Assembly: GCF_001039355.2 (NCBI RefSeq)
Contig: NW_019775414.1
Span: 976,812 to 1,040,811, forward strand
Reading direction: 5' to 3'
Source of the DNA: Lingula anatina
Lineage: Eukaryota; Brachiopoda; Lingulata; Lingulida; Lingulidae
Length of the DNA stretch: 64,000 nt
In this document: piece after piece, positions 49,760-61,611 of the stretch
How positions within the stretch are numbered: position 1 is the first letter of the stretch
How the letters are laid out: each line of letters starts with the position of its first letter
Notes under the pieces: generated by a model
Seen by the model: the letters and a program-made list of their open reading frames with translations, nothing else
The model's database searches: none
What the model was told of the DNA's origin: nothing
Made by a program: the position numbers and the translations under genes

Positions 49760-49893
49760 AAGTTAATTATCCCCTAACAGCTTTTAGTAGGCGGGACAGA
49801 TATGTAAGCCGGTTAAGCTGGCAGCAATTTAGTGAGACTCCCCAGGGAGATAGAACGGTCCAAATCTCTGTGGGAATGGTCCCTAACCTCAAT
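49760..49893. mobile_element. MITE family 1, copy 3 (half element)
   Basis: Only the right arm is present: CAGCTTTTAGTAGGCGGGAC, GGTTAAGCTGGCAGCAATTT, AGTGAGACTCCCCAGGGAG, then CTGTGGGAATGGTCCC. The outer end matches the left outer end of copy 1 inverted, which fixes the true terminus of the family. Confidence 0.75.
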
Positions 49894-50351
49894 ATCACCA
49901 ATCCTTATAGGTTTTCATTGGGTTTTTGGGTTTGACCAGCGTCCACCATAAGGTCATGCATGAGCTGACAAACCGAATACGGTTATTTGTTCATGCTCTT
50001 TCATGCCAATTGATGTATGAATGCCACTTATGCTGAAGGTGTGGTTGGGTTTTGTATATAACTGTGTTTTCTCATTGTCCGCAATTTGAACCCTTTCTTT
50101 ACCCGTATGTCCATTATCTTGCCCCGCTGACACGCAATACAAGACGCGGTACAATATTTCCGTGGCTCATAAAAAAGCAAAACAAGTACAAATGGATGGA
50201 AACAAAGTGGATCCACCGGTCACAATACATTTAAAAGGTATGTCACTCCTCAGAGACAGATTCTTATATTTTGATTGATCAAACGTATTTATCAGCATAA
50301 GATATTATTAAGATTTTTTATCATAAGATATTATTCTCCTGACAAAACTTT

Positions 50352-53300
50352 ATGGATTTGCATGGTGATCCGTATGCAACAGGTACGAGACTTTCAAGGA
50401 TATAAAATCTCACAATTGAAGATTACATGTACTATTTATCTGAAAATTTGCTATTACATCATACTATTATATTATACTATACTGTACAAATAGAGCACAG
50501 ATGCGAGCGCACTATACGATGAATACGACAGAGTGAGGTCGACATTAGTTTACTAGGTCGACATCAGTTTTCCATGGTCAGCATGCTAAACAACACCTCA
50601 GCCAAAGCTTGGACCTAAATATTTAGGTCCAAGGCCAAAGTCAATAATTGTATATTGTACAAAAAAAGGGTTAAGCATAATGTAAACATGTAATTGTGCT
50701 ACAGTACGAGCACAGACGAATAAGAACAAGCACTGTGCTTTTTTTAAAAACATCATTCATTTTTAAATATGAAAATTCTCAGACACAAGCCTAAAATTTT
50801 CCGTACCGCTAGCTTACGGCCAACCTGGTCGAAGGCCTTCATCAGACTGACGTGAGTAGTTGTTCACACTCACTGACTTTAGGCTTGTGTCTGAGAATTT
50901 TCATATTTATCCAACAACCAAGCTAATGAACATTTTTGATCATTCATTTTTAAAGGTTCATGCGACCAAACCCGTGAAACGAAATTTCCTGTGTACAGAC
51001 TGTTGGACAGATATCATGGTTCACATTTTTGGAGTGAAAATGCGGTGAACTACGAAAAGCTATATAATGACATGTTGCCTTATGTACTCCGGGCAATCGG
51101 TAAAGGGATACTTATGGCTATTGTCTTTAGGTTTTTAATCTTATCACATAGTCACATTTAACTGCAGGGGGTGACAAAGGTACTGGGCCATCTTGATCAT
51201 GGTGAACAACAGCTGGACATTAGGGTTTTCAATTACCATTTTATTGAAAACTGGTTATGTCAAGTTAGTATATTTACTACAGGTTTACAGTACTTTGCGC
51301 TTACAAATCGCACGCTATTATGACAGTATTAATATTTCGTAGCCTACATTTAGCCACGTGATCTCAACATGGACGCCACCTTTCCAGGCATAGGCTGCCA
51401 AAGGTTTAGTAATGTTCTGAAGAATGTGGCGGCCCAGGCTCTAAAGATAATTTGGATTAGAGCGTTTCTGATAAAGGGGCAATTCTTTGCCACTTGATTT
51501 CAACTCTCATTTCACAAGTTTTCAAGGGGGTCCTATTTCATGCAGGTAAAGTCATCCTTGTATAGCTCTGGTCCTGTGGGTTGAAGCGTTATCTTCTGGA
51601 TAAATGAACGCATAATTTCTGTCCCACAGATGTTTTCTGTCGATGATAAAAGATGCTGGTGAATAATTTCAATGAAACGCTCACGCTTCAGGTTTTCATT
51701 TATCAACACCAGTTCATCAATTTCCCAGAGACCAATGTGCCCCCAAACCATTATTGAGGTGGATTCTCTAGTGAGGGAATGTATATTCTCTGGCAGAAAA
51801 GAAGCGGCTGATGTTCTCTATAATTCTGCTAGACTCAGCAGAAAATACAACAAAAAGGCGCCAGTACTGACCTACGGTCCATGCAATGGTCTTTGCAGCC
51901 CATGGCACTCTTCCTGTCTATCAAGTGGTTTCCTTCTGGCAACCCTGCTGTGAATTCCTGTAGCATGGGGCTTTCTTTGAACAGTTTTTTTCTGATGTCA
52001 ACCGGCAAATTGCACGACCCCTCCAAAGCTTATTCGCTGCCCGGTGTGAGAGGAGTGGTAGTCCTAAGAATGGAAGTCCGGAACCTATATGATAATTACA
52101 GGTCAGGGTTAGTCGAAGCATCTGGTTAGTGAGAGAAACTTATTTAACCTACCCAGTAAAGGGGGAGGGTTGGACTACGGTTCCTAGCGGTCTTTCATTC
52201 CTGTCACACCGGTTCAAATCCCTTGATTCTTAACAGCATGAAAAGATTCCTGTCTTCTGTGCCACTGGTCTTCTTCTGGCCGCAACTTCTTGGTAACCTA
52301 TGGGCATCACTAGTGTCCTTCATCCTTTTGCAAATTTAATATACAGTCTGACGAGATACCCAGTACGCAATTATCTGGTGGCTATATCGGGGGCTTCCTC
52401 AGAGAAGCAATTTCTTTTATATTCTCATATGTGAGCTCCCGTACCTTCACCATGGTAGCAACTTGACAGCCAGAAGGACTTGACACTTTCGGTGACACAT
52501 ATTTAGTGCATATATGGATGAAAACACATCACTGGTCACGCGAGCAATAAAACACGAAACATTTTTACGAACGTGTCTGTTCACACAGATGGTGCAATTC
52601 TTTTGACACCCCCATAGCAGAATTACCAAAAGGTATATCTTAGACTGAAACTGGTTAAAAGTACATTTTTGTTAGTGTAATTGTTTGCATTTGTTGACTT
52701 TCACTGTCGTTTAACGTTATTTAGAAGTGATTAACTGTGATTTAGATTTAAAATTTAGATTTAGAAATAATAGTTAGCTTTTGTTCAATCTAAAACAATA
52801 ATCGTTGCGAAATAATAACAACACTGTTATGTTAGGATATTGCTTCTTCTTAGGAAATAGAACTGTGGAAAGCAAAGAGGGTCCCTTTGTTGTGTGTGAC
52901 TACGGAGCTGGAGATGGAGGAACATCTATGAAACTGATGACTGAGATCATAAGTACCTTCTAAAACAAAAGAGAATGACAAACCACACATTTTACACGAA
53001 CAAAATATACTTTCTTTATAAACAACTAATTAACACTTTTTAAATTAAGAATAATCTTAAAGTTAGAGCATGGATCAACCCCCCCCCCCCTTTGCAAACT
53101 CAGGGGCATTCTGGCTGGAGTGCATAAAACTCAGTTACATACAGTGCTTTATTCTTGTAATAATAGTTGTTTCCTTTTTCTAAAATCATTTTGCTATTTA
53201 TATACTTTTTCTGTCATTAATTACTCATATCTCGTAAATAAAGAGTGGTCTTGCTTAAAGTATTAATTAGATATCACGACATGTATCTACCAATCCCAAT

Positions 53301-56300
53301 CAAAGACAGAAGGGCAATAAACTTACCTTAGGTCACAGCTAGGTCACAAGTACAACGGTTTTTTTTTCTTCAGGCGCGGTGCGAATAAAATATGGGAGAG
53401 AAAAAACTTTGGTGATAGTGTACGAGGATTATTCCTGGAACGATTTCAAGTCATTATTTTGTCTGACACAAGGTACGAAATAGAACTTGTCTGTTAACTT
53501 GTAATTTTAGATGTTGTTTCCGTGAAAATCATGTTTATTGTTTTCGTTTCATCTTTGTGTTAATTAATGTAATCTTTTCATTTTAAGGTTTATTTGAGGA
53601 TCAAGAAACTTTTCTTCCACAAGATAAAAACGTGTTTCTCTTGGCCAGTGGTACCAATTTCTATAAACCCTGTCTGCCGCCGAATTACGTGGACTTGGCT
53701 GTATCCTGCATTGCTATGCATTGGTTGAGCAAAAGGTAAGTGTGTTTATGACCAAAAACCATTATGGGATGCCATATTACAAATGCGTATAAAAACAACG
53801 ACATTACGTTGTAATATAATGCAAAGTATTAAATGTTATCAATATTTTCTATACTATGTTGATATTAATTGTTCATTGCTTCATTACATTACAGGCCTTG
53901 CAATCTTGAATTGGATATACTTGGTCAAGGTGACAAAGTCAGTTATGAAGAGCTAGATGCATATAAAAGACAGGCCGCTGAGGACTGGGAGACAATTCTC
54001 ATAAACCGGGCTACAGAACTAAAAATAGGTACCTAATAACCAAGTACTAAAATTGAATTTTTTAAAATTAATTATTAAATTTTTCCTCTGTTTATTTTTG
54101 TTCCACTATTTGTACAACCAAATAGAGCAACGTACCTGAAGCTGAAAAATTGAAACACTACCCAATGAAATGTTAATTCACACTTAAAATCATTTGATAA
54201 ATAGTACAGAAATATTACAACGTTTAGGTGACATGTGAAGTTCTGAGTTTTGAAATTTTAATAACGCATTGTGTCGGCTCGCAGGGATGGGTTCGAGAGG
54301 TAATTGGCGAGTAGATTTTTTAAGGTGGGAAATTAAATTTGCTGCAGAAATGCCGTAAAGAATACACTAAGTTTATTGGGCATTTAAACTTCTTTCCACT
54401 CACTCTTGTTTTATTTGATATTATATCTAAGGTGCCCACATCATCATAGTTTCTTTGGCTACAAAAGAAGGAATGTTCTCCATCAGTACAGGGCATTACA
54501 AAGTTAAAGTCATCCCGTACCTAAGGGACTTATGGCTGTCATTTGTAGCAGCGAGGCGGATAACCAAGGTAAGTTTTTTATTTTAAATTTTAATCGGACC
54601 AAGCTTAGTTTATGCATGAACAGGGGCGGATCCAGGATTATTTTAAGAAAGCGGGGTGGGGGTGGGGGGTGGGGGGCGGAAGCGAAGCCGACCCCCACCC
54701 CGCTTTCTTAAAATAATCCTGGATCCAATTCCTTTCCAAAATATAATCGATATGTTATGTTACTAAGTGTAAATCTAGTTGTGAATTTTTTGCAGGAAGA
54801 ATTTGTGAATACAAACATGGCATTTTACAGTCGTTCCGAAGAGGAATTCAAAGCACCATTTTTGTATGAAAACTCCAAAGTTTTGGAGGCGGGATTAGAG
54901 TTTGTATCGATCGAGATAAAGGAAACCTACTTTGACTCCAATTTGAAGTCGGAGACAGATGAATCCTCAGGTAGGGATACCCCGGTTGGCGGCTCTTTAA
55001 AATTAAATGATGTCGAATTTTTAGGTAAGGAGCATACATGTATACTACATTGGAAGTCTGAGGAAAATATTTGGATAAATAAGATGTATTTAGACATAGA
55101 AAAAGATGATAGATATAAGTTAAAAACTAGAAGATACTACATTATATCTTAAGCCAGTATGGTGTTTCAAACTCTATTATGCCGATCATTTTTTTATTTT
55201 CTATTTTTTTTTTTTTTTTTTTTTTTTTGTTCTAAGGTCTATACTCATTCACTTTTAATAAAGCAATCGTTAATGTTAATATTTGAAGGGCAAAGCCAAT
55301 TCTTTTCTGTATGACATACATACAGACTTGACATTTAACAAGGATTTTTTCGAATTATTTTTCTTTGGTTTTCCCTACTTTTCCCACTTATAAATAACAA
55401 CAAGGATTTAAATCGTGTTTTATGACACTCAGTAATCTATTCAGTATATATGTGACATATATAGTAACCATCTAAAACTCAAAGGTTCTCATAGGGTCTA
55501 GAAAAATGCTCTCTGATGGCACTCTCCCCATCATTATGAAGGGAATGAGTTGCCAGTGTTTAGTTGTCACAGCAAAACCGTTATTTAGTAAGCCCATGTG
55601 ACGACTAAGGCTTATATTGATTTTGTAGGCTTATAATAGTTTTTACTCACATTTTATGAAACAAATAATATATAAAATATATTCTGCACCCGAAAATAAT
55701 AAGAAACGATGTATCACACGCTTATGAAGGTGCAATAGTTTCAAAATTGGTGAATTATGCCTAATTTCAAAATGGTGTTTGGAGGCCATCTTGATTTTTG
55801 AGGGGCAAAAGGGCCACCAATTGCCTCCATATTGCCCAAAATGAGTTTTCTTGTCCATGATTTAGTCAGGTATGGATGGTTAACAGCAACAAATTTTACT
55901 TATATATATTTGAATAGGGGTTCAATATCCATGGTTTTGCAGCTTTCACAGACATTTATCTTGGAAGTCACTTAAAAAACACTCTTTATCCCTTCAAATC
56001 ACCTTCTATCATTAAAACAATATTAAAAAACTTTTAAATCCCCAAAAATAGGAATAGATATTTTACACGTAAATGTAGGTCAAACGATTAAAAAATCATA
56101 AAAAAATTCGTCCATTTTCAAAATGGAGGATGGCGGCCATCTTGGATTTAAGGCTCACAGAATGACCACGAATTGTTTCCATGATGTCAAAAAGGGGTTC
56201 CTTGTCACTAATTTATTCAGGTATTATAATCTACACGTTTCATATGCAAAAAGGGATAAAAATATTATATTTTAGTACCTAATTAGCATAATTTATGTTA

Positions 56301-56763
56301 ATTTTGCTCATTTTTCTAACCATGAATTTCATATGAGATAACTTTTTTTTAGCAAAAACTTTATCCCTAGGCATACCTCTTAAACTGAAATATTCCATTT
56401 TAATGTCAAGTCTGTATTAAACAAAATACTGAAGCAGAAAATTTATTTTAGTGGAGAATAGTTTTCGTTTAATCTATTTTAGTCACAGATGATGAACAAC
56501 TTAGTGTGGCCCGCAAAGCAAGAAGGTATGTTAACGTGTTCCGAGCATGGGCCGAAGCCGTCTTCATGTCCGGGCTGAATGGATGCCGATCAGAAAAGGA
56601 AAAGGTAGCCATTGTGAACGCTTTATTTGGCCAGTTTGAAGAGGATGTTACTCGCAATCCACAGGATTTCGGTTATGACATGATTGTTGCATATATAGAT
56701 ATTGTCAAATCAAAACCAATAAATGGGGCAAACAGTGAGGAGACCAACTGCATTGTTACATAA
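50352..56763 (+). CDS. SABATH-type SAM-dependent carboxyl methyltransferase, copy C, intact
   Basis: The only uninterrupted member of the cluster: 413 residues from nine exons, 50352-50382, 50956-51099, 52854-52952, 53374-53472, 53588-53735, 53895-54028, 54432-54568, 54796-54970 and 56489-56763, all GT...AG. SABATH enzymes transfer a methyl group from SAM to small carboxylates (or ring nitrogens) in the cytosol. Visible: VVCDYGAGDGGTS (motif I, D74), VYEDYSWNDFKSLF (D110, matching plant NDLPGNDFN), LLASGTNFYKPCLPPN, IAMHWLSKRP (W170 at the substrate carboxylate in plant structures), DWETILINRATEL, AFYSRSEEEFKAPF and RRYVNVFRAWAEAVF. Size is close to plant members. The first exon codes only ten residues (MDLHGDPYAT), with its ATG conserved in all copies. 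Substrate unknown. The plant N-terminal NSxxQ element is replaced by YRLLDRYHGSHFW. It ends about 12 residues later than A and B. Confidence 0.92.
50768..50938 (-). mobile_element. 171-bp insertion in intron 1 of copy C with 16-bp target duplication
   Basis: Flanked on both sides by ATCATTCATTTTTAAA (50752-50767 and 50939-50954). Inside, TATGAAAATTCTCAGACACA recurs inverted at 50887-50906 or thereabouts. Copy B lacks it at the equivalent place. The long duplication points to a retroelement; the minus strand carries a hammerhead-like CTGATGA core. Confidence 0.75.
50800..50850 (-). ncRNA. Hammerhead-ribozyme-like core (minus strand)
   Basis: On the minus strand CTGATGA (50845-50839) is followed by AGGCC...GGCC, able to form stem II, and then GTAA where GAAA is expected. 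One box is intact and the other is off by a base, so it is probably a decayed ribozyme of a Penelope-like or retrozyme-type element. Confidence 0.35.
51500..52453 (-). mobile_element. Tc1/mariner-like transposase remnant in intron 2 of copy C
   Basis: Minus strand. A helix-turn-helix part near 52230-52453 is followed by the catalytic part, which reads IMVWGHIGLWEIDELVLINE and, after a frameshift, EDNASTHRTRAIQG. These match the Tc1 pattern VMVWG and QxDNAxxH (second catalytic Asp). It has several stops and frameshifts, and MITE family 2 copy 3 splits it. Confidence 0.75.
52041..52212. mobile_element. MITE family 2, copy 3, nested in the Tc1 remnant
   Basis: Begins CCGGTGTGAGAGGAGTGGTA and ends CATTCCTGTCACACCGG. 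It interrupts the transposase remnant, so it is the younger insertion. Confidence 0.75.
54621..54727. mobile_element. hAT-like short element with perfect 29-bp inverted repeat, intron 7 of copy C
   Basis: CAGGGGCGGATCCAGG at the left. The block GGATCCAGGATTATTTTAAG with its GC-rich continuation (54628-54656) returns exactly inverted at 54698-54726, around a G/C-rich loop with GCGAAGCCGACCCCC. Confidence 0.7.
54971..56488 (+). other. Intron 8 of copy C
   Basis: 1.5 kb. Contains a 25-base poly-T (55204-55228) and two diverged direct repeats, about 55769-55890 and 56120-56245, each with a GGCCATCTTG motif. ORFs that read through the exon 8 donor are not supported by copies A and B. Confidence 0.7.
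55769..56245. repeat. Diverged direct repeat units with CCATCTTG motif
   Basis: Both units run AATGG..., GGCCATCTTG, GACCAC or CCACC, AATTG, TCCAT, GTCC or GTCAC, then TCAGGTAT, in the same order, 350 bases apart. GCGGCCATCTTGG is also a good match to the YY1 binding consensus. Confidence 0.6.
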
Positions 56764-57169
56764 TGTTTATGTGCAGTTTATATAGCATGTGTGCGCTTAG
56801 CTTGAGATGCATACACTGCGTAAACGACATGTCATGAGACATGCCCGTACGTTGAATGAATTAATGGGTATTTGGGTCTGGAAAAAAGAAGATCAATAAC
56901 CTCAGTAATACATGTATGTTAACGCAAAGGATAGGCCAGTATTATGTAGTTATACATTTGAAATACCTCGTACATCTACTTTATATATAGAAAGTAACAT
57001 TTAAAATTAAAACAGTTTTTTCAGAAAGTACCGTTTTTTTATATTGTCAATTTTGTCTTAATACTTCCCCTTAGAATGTTGATGAATTTCAGGAAATGTT
57101 AGATAGACAATTTAATAGGTTACTAACAATACAGCATTTATTTCGTGCAAACGTTGAGGCACAAAGATT

Positions 57170-57175
57170 AATAAA
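57170..57175 (+). terminator. AATAAA, candidate polyadenylation signal of copy C
   Basis: Canonical hexamer about 400 bases after the copy C stop codon. Confidence 0.4.
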
Positions 57176-60100
57176 ATTATTTGATATGATATTTTATTAT
57201 ATATTACAATAGCTGACTGTAACATTTACCTTTCGTTTACAGATGTGCCGAACACCTGTTTAAGTGCACTATGGCTTACATTGAGTCGTTTTGGTTCAAC
57301 AAATGCGTAACACATTCATGTCAATCAAAATGATTTTCGATTCTTATATTTCAATTGGCTGAATAAATTCTTAACTAATCTTATCTTAAACACCTAGGTA
57401 AATGTGTGGCGATGATTTCTTTTTTTTACAAGACTACGGTTACGCCTTCAATCTGACTTATGAATGTAGCTACAAAGTACAGAGTGACCCCCCCCCCCCA
57501 AACAAATAAAGAAAAGAAGAACCCAAAGCTTCCTAGCCTGTTGTGATTTCCCCCAGATTTTAATCTGTGAGAATATCACAAGGAAACAAAACAATCCTGA
57601 AACAATTGGTAAACTGAAGGCTGCAATAACAGCAAAAAGCAGGCAAATCGCCAAGTAGGAATGTGTTCGAGTGTTCGTTAACTTTTACGTGACGTATGCA
57701 TGGAGGCCAATTGGGGCACATTTTTTAAAAGAACGTGATTCTTTTCTCAAAACGATCATGTGTGCAGCTAGTGTACAGATTTTGCTCTAATAAAGGCTTT
57801 GTATTTAGAAAATTGAAAAGAAGTGCTGCTTAACGTTGAATCTTTTGTACATGTAATCATTTACCTCGGCTCTTTATTTCATCAGTAAACGAATCACTGA
57901 CCAACCTTATGGCGGTTTTCTCCACCATCAGGCCTTATAAACGGATTAGGTGTTAACTAAAACCACCCGCAGATCTTTTAGCACTAACTAAATGACAGGT
58001 GACCGCAAGCAGATATGATGTCCGTACAGTTTGTAGATAACATGTTCTGGTGGTGTTATTTTCATAAATAACTTTTATTTTATATGTATATATATGCCAG
58101 TTCGAATTGCATTACTATTGCCATTTCTGTGGCGTTGAAGATAACGCACACACACACACACAGTAAAACAATCTGCTAAGGTACCGATTGCAGCAGAGAA
58201 GATCATTTCTGTTTCCTTCCAGATGGCGCTATAGGACGGTTTGGTTTGTCAACCTTGGCAAAAACTGTTCAGATTGCAGCATGCAGTTGACCATATAAGG
58301 ATATGGCCAAGTGACCTACATAATGCCATTTTACTTTGGGGTGTGTAAGGTTCTAAAGCTTAAATTAATCAATTTAATCTGCTGTATTTTGAAATATGCG
58401 GGAAACAAAATCTTCCTAAGCATTAATATTTTAGTCCATTGTTAATCAAATTTTGTCTGTTTAATTATGGTAATTAATGAAGAGATACAGCGGTCACCTA
58501 CATCTTCCTGCCTCCTACCCCGATGGATCATTTGAAATCTGAACTCCTAGAAGAGATGTCACTTCTCCTTCAGTTTTGAGTGACCAGGGTGTAGATGCCA
58601 GGCGGTCGGGATACTAAGTTTATGGATATTTCAGTTTTAACGGATTCAACGGAACGTTCTCGACGATGGTTTTAGGTATTTGTCGGAAACTTGATGCATT
58701 TTAAAAATGGGTTTGATGCCTGCATGTTGAACACTGTGTTTTGTCATCCACCAATATTTTCCCTACTTGATATTGTTTGTCCTCCATGCCTCCTTTATTT
58801 CGTCGCCTACTTCGTGACAGTGAAAATTGCACTTGTGCCTCGTGTTAACTACACAAAATTTTAACTACATCGGTAGAATTACTAATGGCAGTAAAGTTTT
58901 ACATGCGAGATAGTCAAGATGGGGAAATTATGTGGAATGGCTCTTTGAAAATTTTGGATGTTGAAATTTAGTGAGTAATTATATCTCATAATTATAGTAC
59001 AGCAAAATAGTCATCATTTCAAATTAAAGTACAGGATAAAGGTTTAGTGATATACTCCCGTTTGTAATTTTGGTATGATTTCACAAGTAATGCCATAATA
59101 TGTAATATTTTGATCCATTGAGGTATGTGACCTAGTTCATAGTTACACTTCTTTCTGCGTGACTCATAATGAAAGCAGTCATTTTCAAGGCATAGGGGGC
59201 GCATTGCTAGAGGGTAATTTTGGTATTTCTCATTATTGTCTTCCAAAACAACTTACCATGATTTTTTACCTCTAAATTTTGTTTAAAAAAATTTGTAAAA
59301 AATAATAAAAAAGCAGCATATTTAACACTGCATAGTCATTAGTAACAAAACTTGTTATATATAATTTCACCAAAGAATAAAACCGTCCCTTATGTCTTTA
59401 AACATGATTTGCTATTATTATAAGTCTGAGTCTGCCTCCGAGACGTTTGTAAAACTTTTTGCGGCATTCTTCAGCAAGGCAGCAAGTTGTGACTTGACGT
59501 TTATTTCAATGCAAATATAATGCTCAAAAATATGGAAAACTTTTTCTAGTCCAGGAAAACTCGCAAATGAAGCTCAATTTGACCTTTTCATCAAAAGACG
59601 AAAAAAAGCTACCTTGCAAACTCTGTTCTTGTAATTTTGCACATTTGGTGATTTATGTTACTTATAATTTTTCATGTCCTGTAAAATGCTCAAAAGAGAA
59701 ATAAATTATTTTGAAGCTGTTTTAAGTTATTGATCTTACAAATAATACGTGGTCTACTTGGTCCATTTTTTTATTGTGTAATGCTAAGTTGAGAAAATTC
59801 TATCAAAAGACTAGAAAATTTCATATTTTTATCTTCTTTGATAAACCAAAAGAAATCTGTAAATTTCTGCAATTTTAGGTTTACCTTGTCCAAAAGCTGT
59901 TTTAGAAACTACTATCTGAAAAACCCGTTTTTGGTTCCAAATTACTGTAATTCGATGACCACGTGTGAAATTCTAAAGACTTTATCTCCATAGCAGGGGT
60001 AGCTCAAATCTAGTTCCTTAAAATTCGTATCTGTATAATCTTTTGAAGCTTGAAAACTTGCTGTCTTGTTGAGTGAAAAGTGTCATTTTTACGGACCACA

Positions 60101-61453
60101 ATAAATCATTTTGTTTGAGTAATGAAGTATATAAAGTTCACACATTTTAGACTCAATTTGCGAAAATTACATGTAGTTGCAAACTGATTTGGCTGATCCA
60201 AGTCTACCTGTGAAACTGTGCATAAAAGGAACATGGATTTTAAACGATTTTGTTATCTTAATTTGTTCATCTGGATTGTAATCTTGATGTTACTGATTTT
60301 TAAAAATTATGGTGAATAGTATATGAATTTTTTTTTGTAATTATTTGTCAATTATCACTTGCATTTGTGGCATTACTTTGTTGAACAGATTGAACTTTTG
60401 CATAAAAATAAAGGGAACAGTCATGTGATCCAAAGTTTCCCATTTTCAAAACTCTGCTGCTTTTTAACAATTCTATCTCGGCAGTATTTTCAGTATATCC
60501 ACGGAAGATGCAGAAATAATGTTTATGTTCTCGCACGAGAACATTATTTATGTTCAGAAAGATGCAAACCATTTGTAACAAATTTTTGGACTTAAAAATA
60601 AATGCAAGGTGGTGTAAGTAATATCATGATTTGTCCCTCCATTTTGCCTAGGTCATATGATTACGCATGTTGCAATTGCTAAAATGCTTTTTTTAATAAT
60701 CAGTGTCTTTAGGGGATTGTTTTTTCACATTTCCCATTGAAATGTATCTTTTGTAATGTATTTGAACGTATCAGTTGCTGTTAAATGTTGAATTTTATTT
60801 CACAAACGGCTTGTGACAATTTTTTTGCAAAATATAGTAAAAATTGTTTTTTCCTTCCAAGCAATAAATGTCGGAATTTTATGTAGTATTTAGTGTAGAA
60901 AATGCCATATCCTGTGACTTTTAAAATTATATGATATCAGAGTGAGTTTCATTCGATTTCTTTCCTGCGGTAGTGTAAGGTGAGACAGCTTTGTCGTTTT
61001 CTGAAACACGATATTAGAACACTTGATTGTCACTTTTTATCTCAAATAATTTGTTTAATTTTATAATAAGATCAAACATTAAGTCAAGTAGTTCATTAGT
61101 TAGTTTATTTATTGAATCAAACTTGTGCGAGTCTTAAATTAATGCAGATATCAATATTTTTGTTTTACATATCTGAATGTTCAATACTTATTGTGTTAAA
61201 ATATTTTTTAAAAATCTTAAACAAGTAGATGTTTGAAAAAATTGAGAATACATCAGTGGCAGTTTATTTTGGTCCAAATAAAATACTTTACAATTGTATG
61301 CAAAATGACTTAGTGTTTTCATTGGCTCGGCGGAACTCTAAGGGTGGGGGCGCGATTCGGGTACTTGAATGTATTAAAATCTTTTCCAGAAGTGCTTTTA
61401 AGAATTCCCCTTAGTTACTATAAAAGGAAAGTCTACCAGGGGTGGGTGGGCGG

Positions 61454-61525
61454 GAACACTTAGGAGAGTGGATAGCACGCGCGACTCGGTCCCAGCAAGA
61501 CTTGGGTTCAAAACCTGGCGCTTCT
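61454..61525 (+). repeat. tRNA-like segment, possible SINE head
   Basis: GGAGAGTGGATAGCACGCGC resembles an A box and GGGTTCAAAACC a B box, at tRNA-like spacing. No paired acceptor stem is evident. Confidence 0.4.
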
Positions 61526-61611
61526 AGGTCCCAGCAAATTACCTTTTACAAAAAAATACCAAATGAGTAATTTTAACTGCGATAAGAGGGTCCTACGATC
61601 TGTAGAAGTTA

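Larger units (their letters stand above)
47443..50351. other. Intergenic DNA between copies B and C
   Basis: Contains the 3' flank of copy B, an unassigned stretch with short ORFs (for example 48927-49256, no recognisable domain) and MITE family 1 copy 3. The part next to copy C partly matches the DNA upstream of copy B. Confidence 0.6.

Noticed and set aside
54971-55152. Read-through of exon 8 of copy C into 60 further codons
   Set aside because: Copies A and B splice at this point in the same phase and exon 9 continues the conserved protein, so the extension is intronic.
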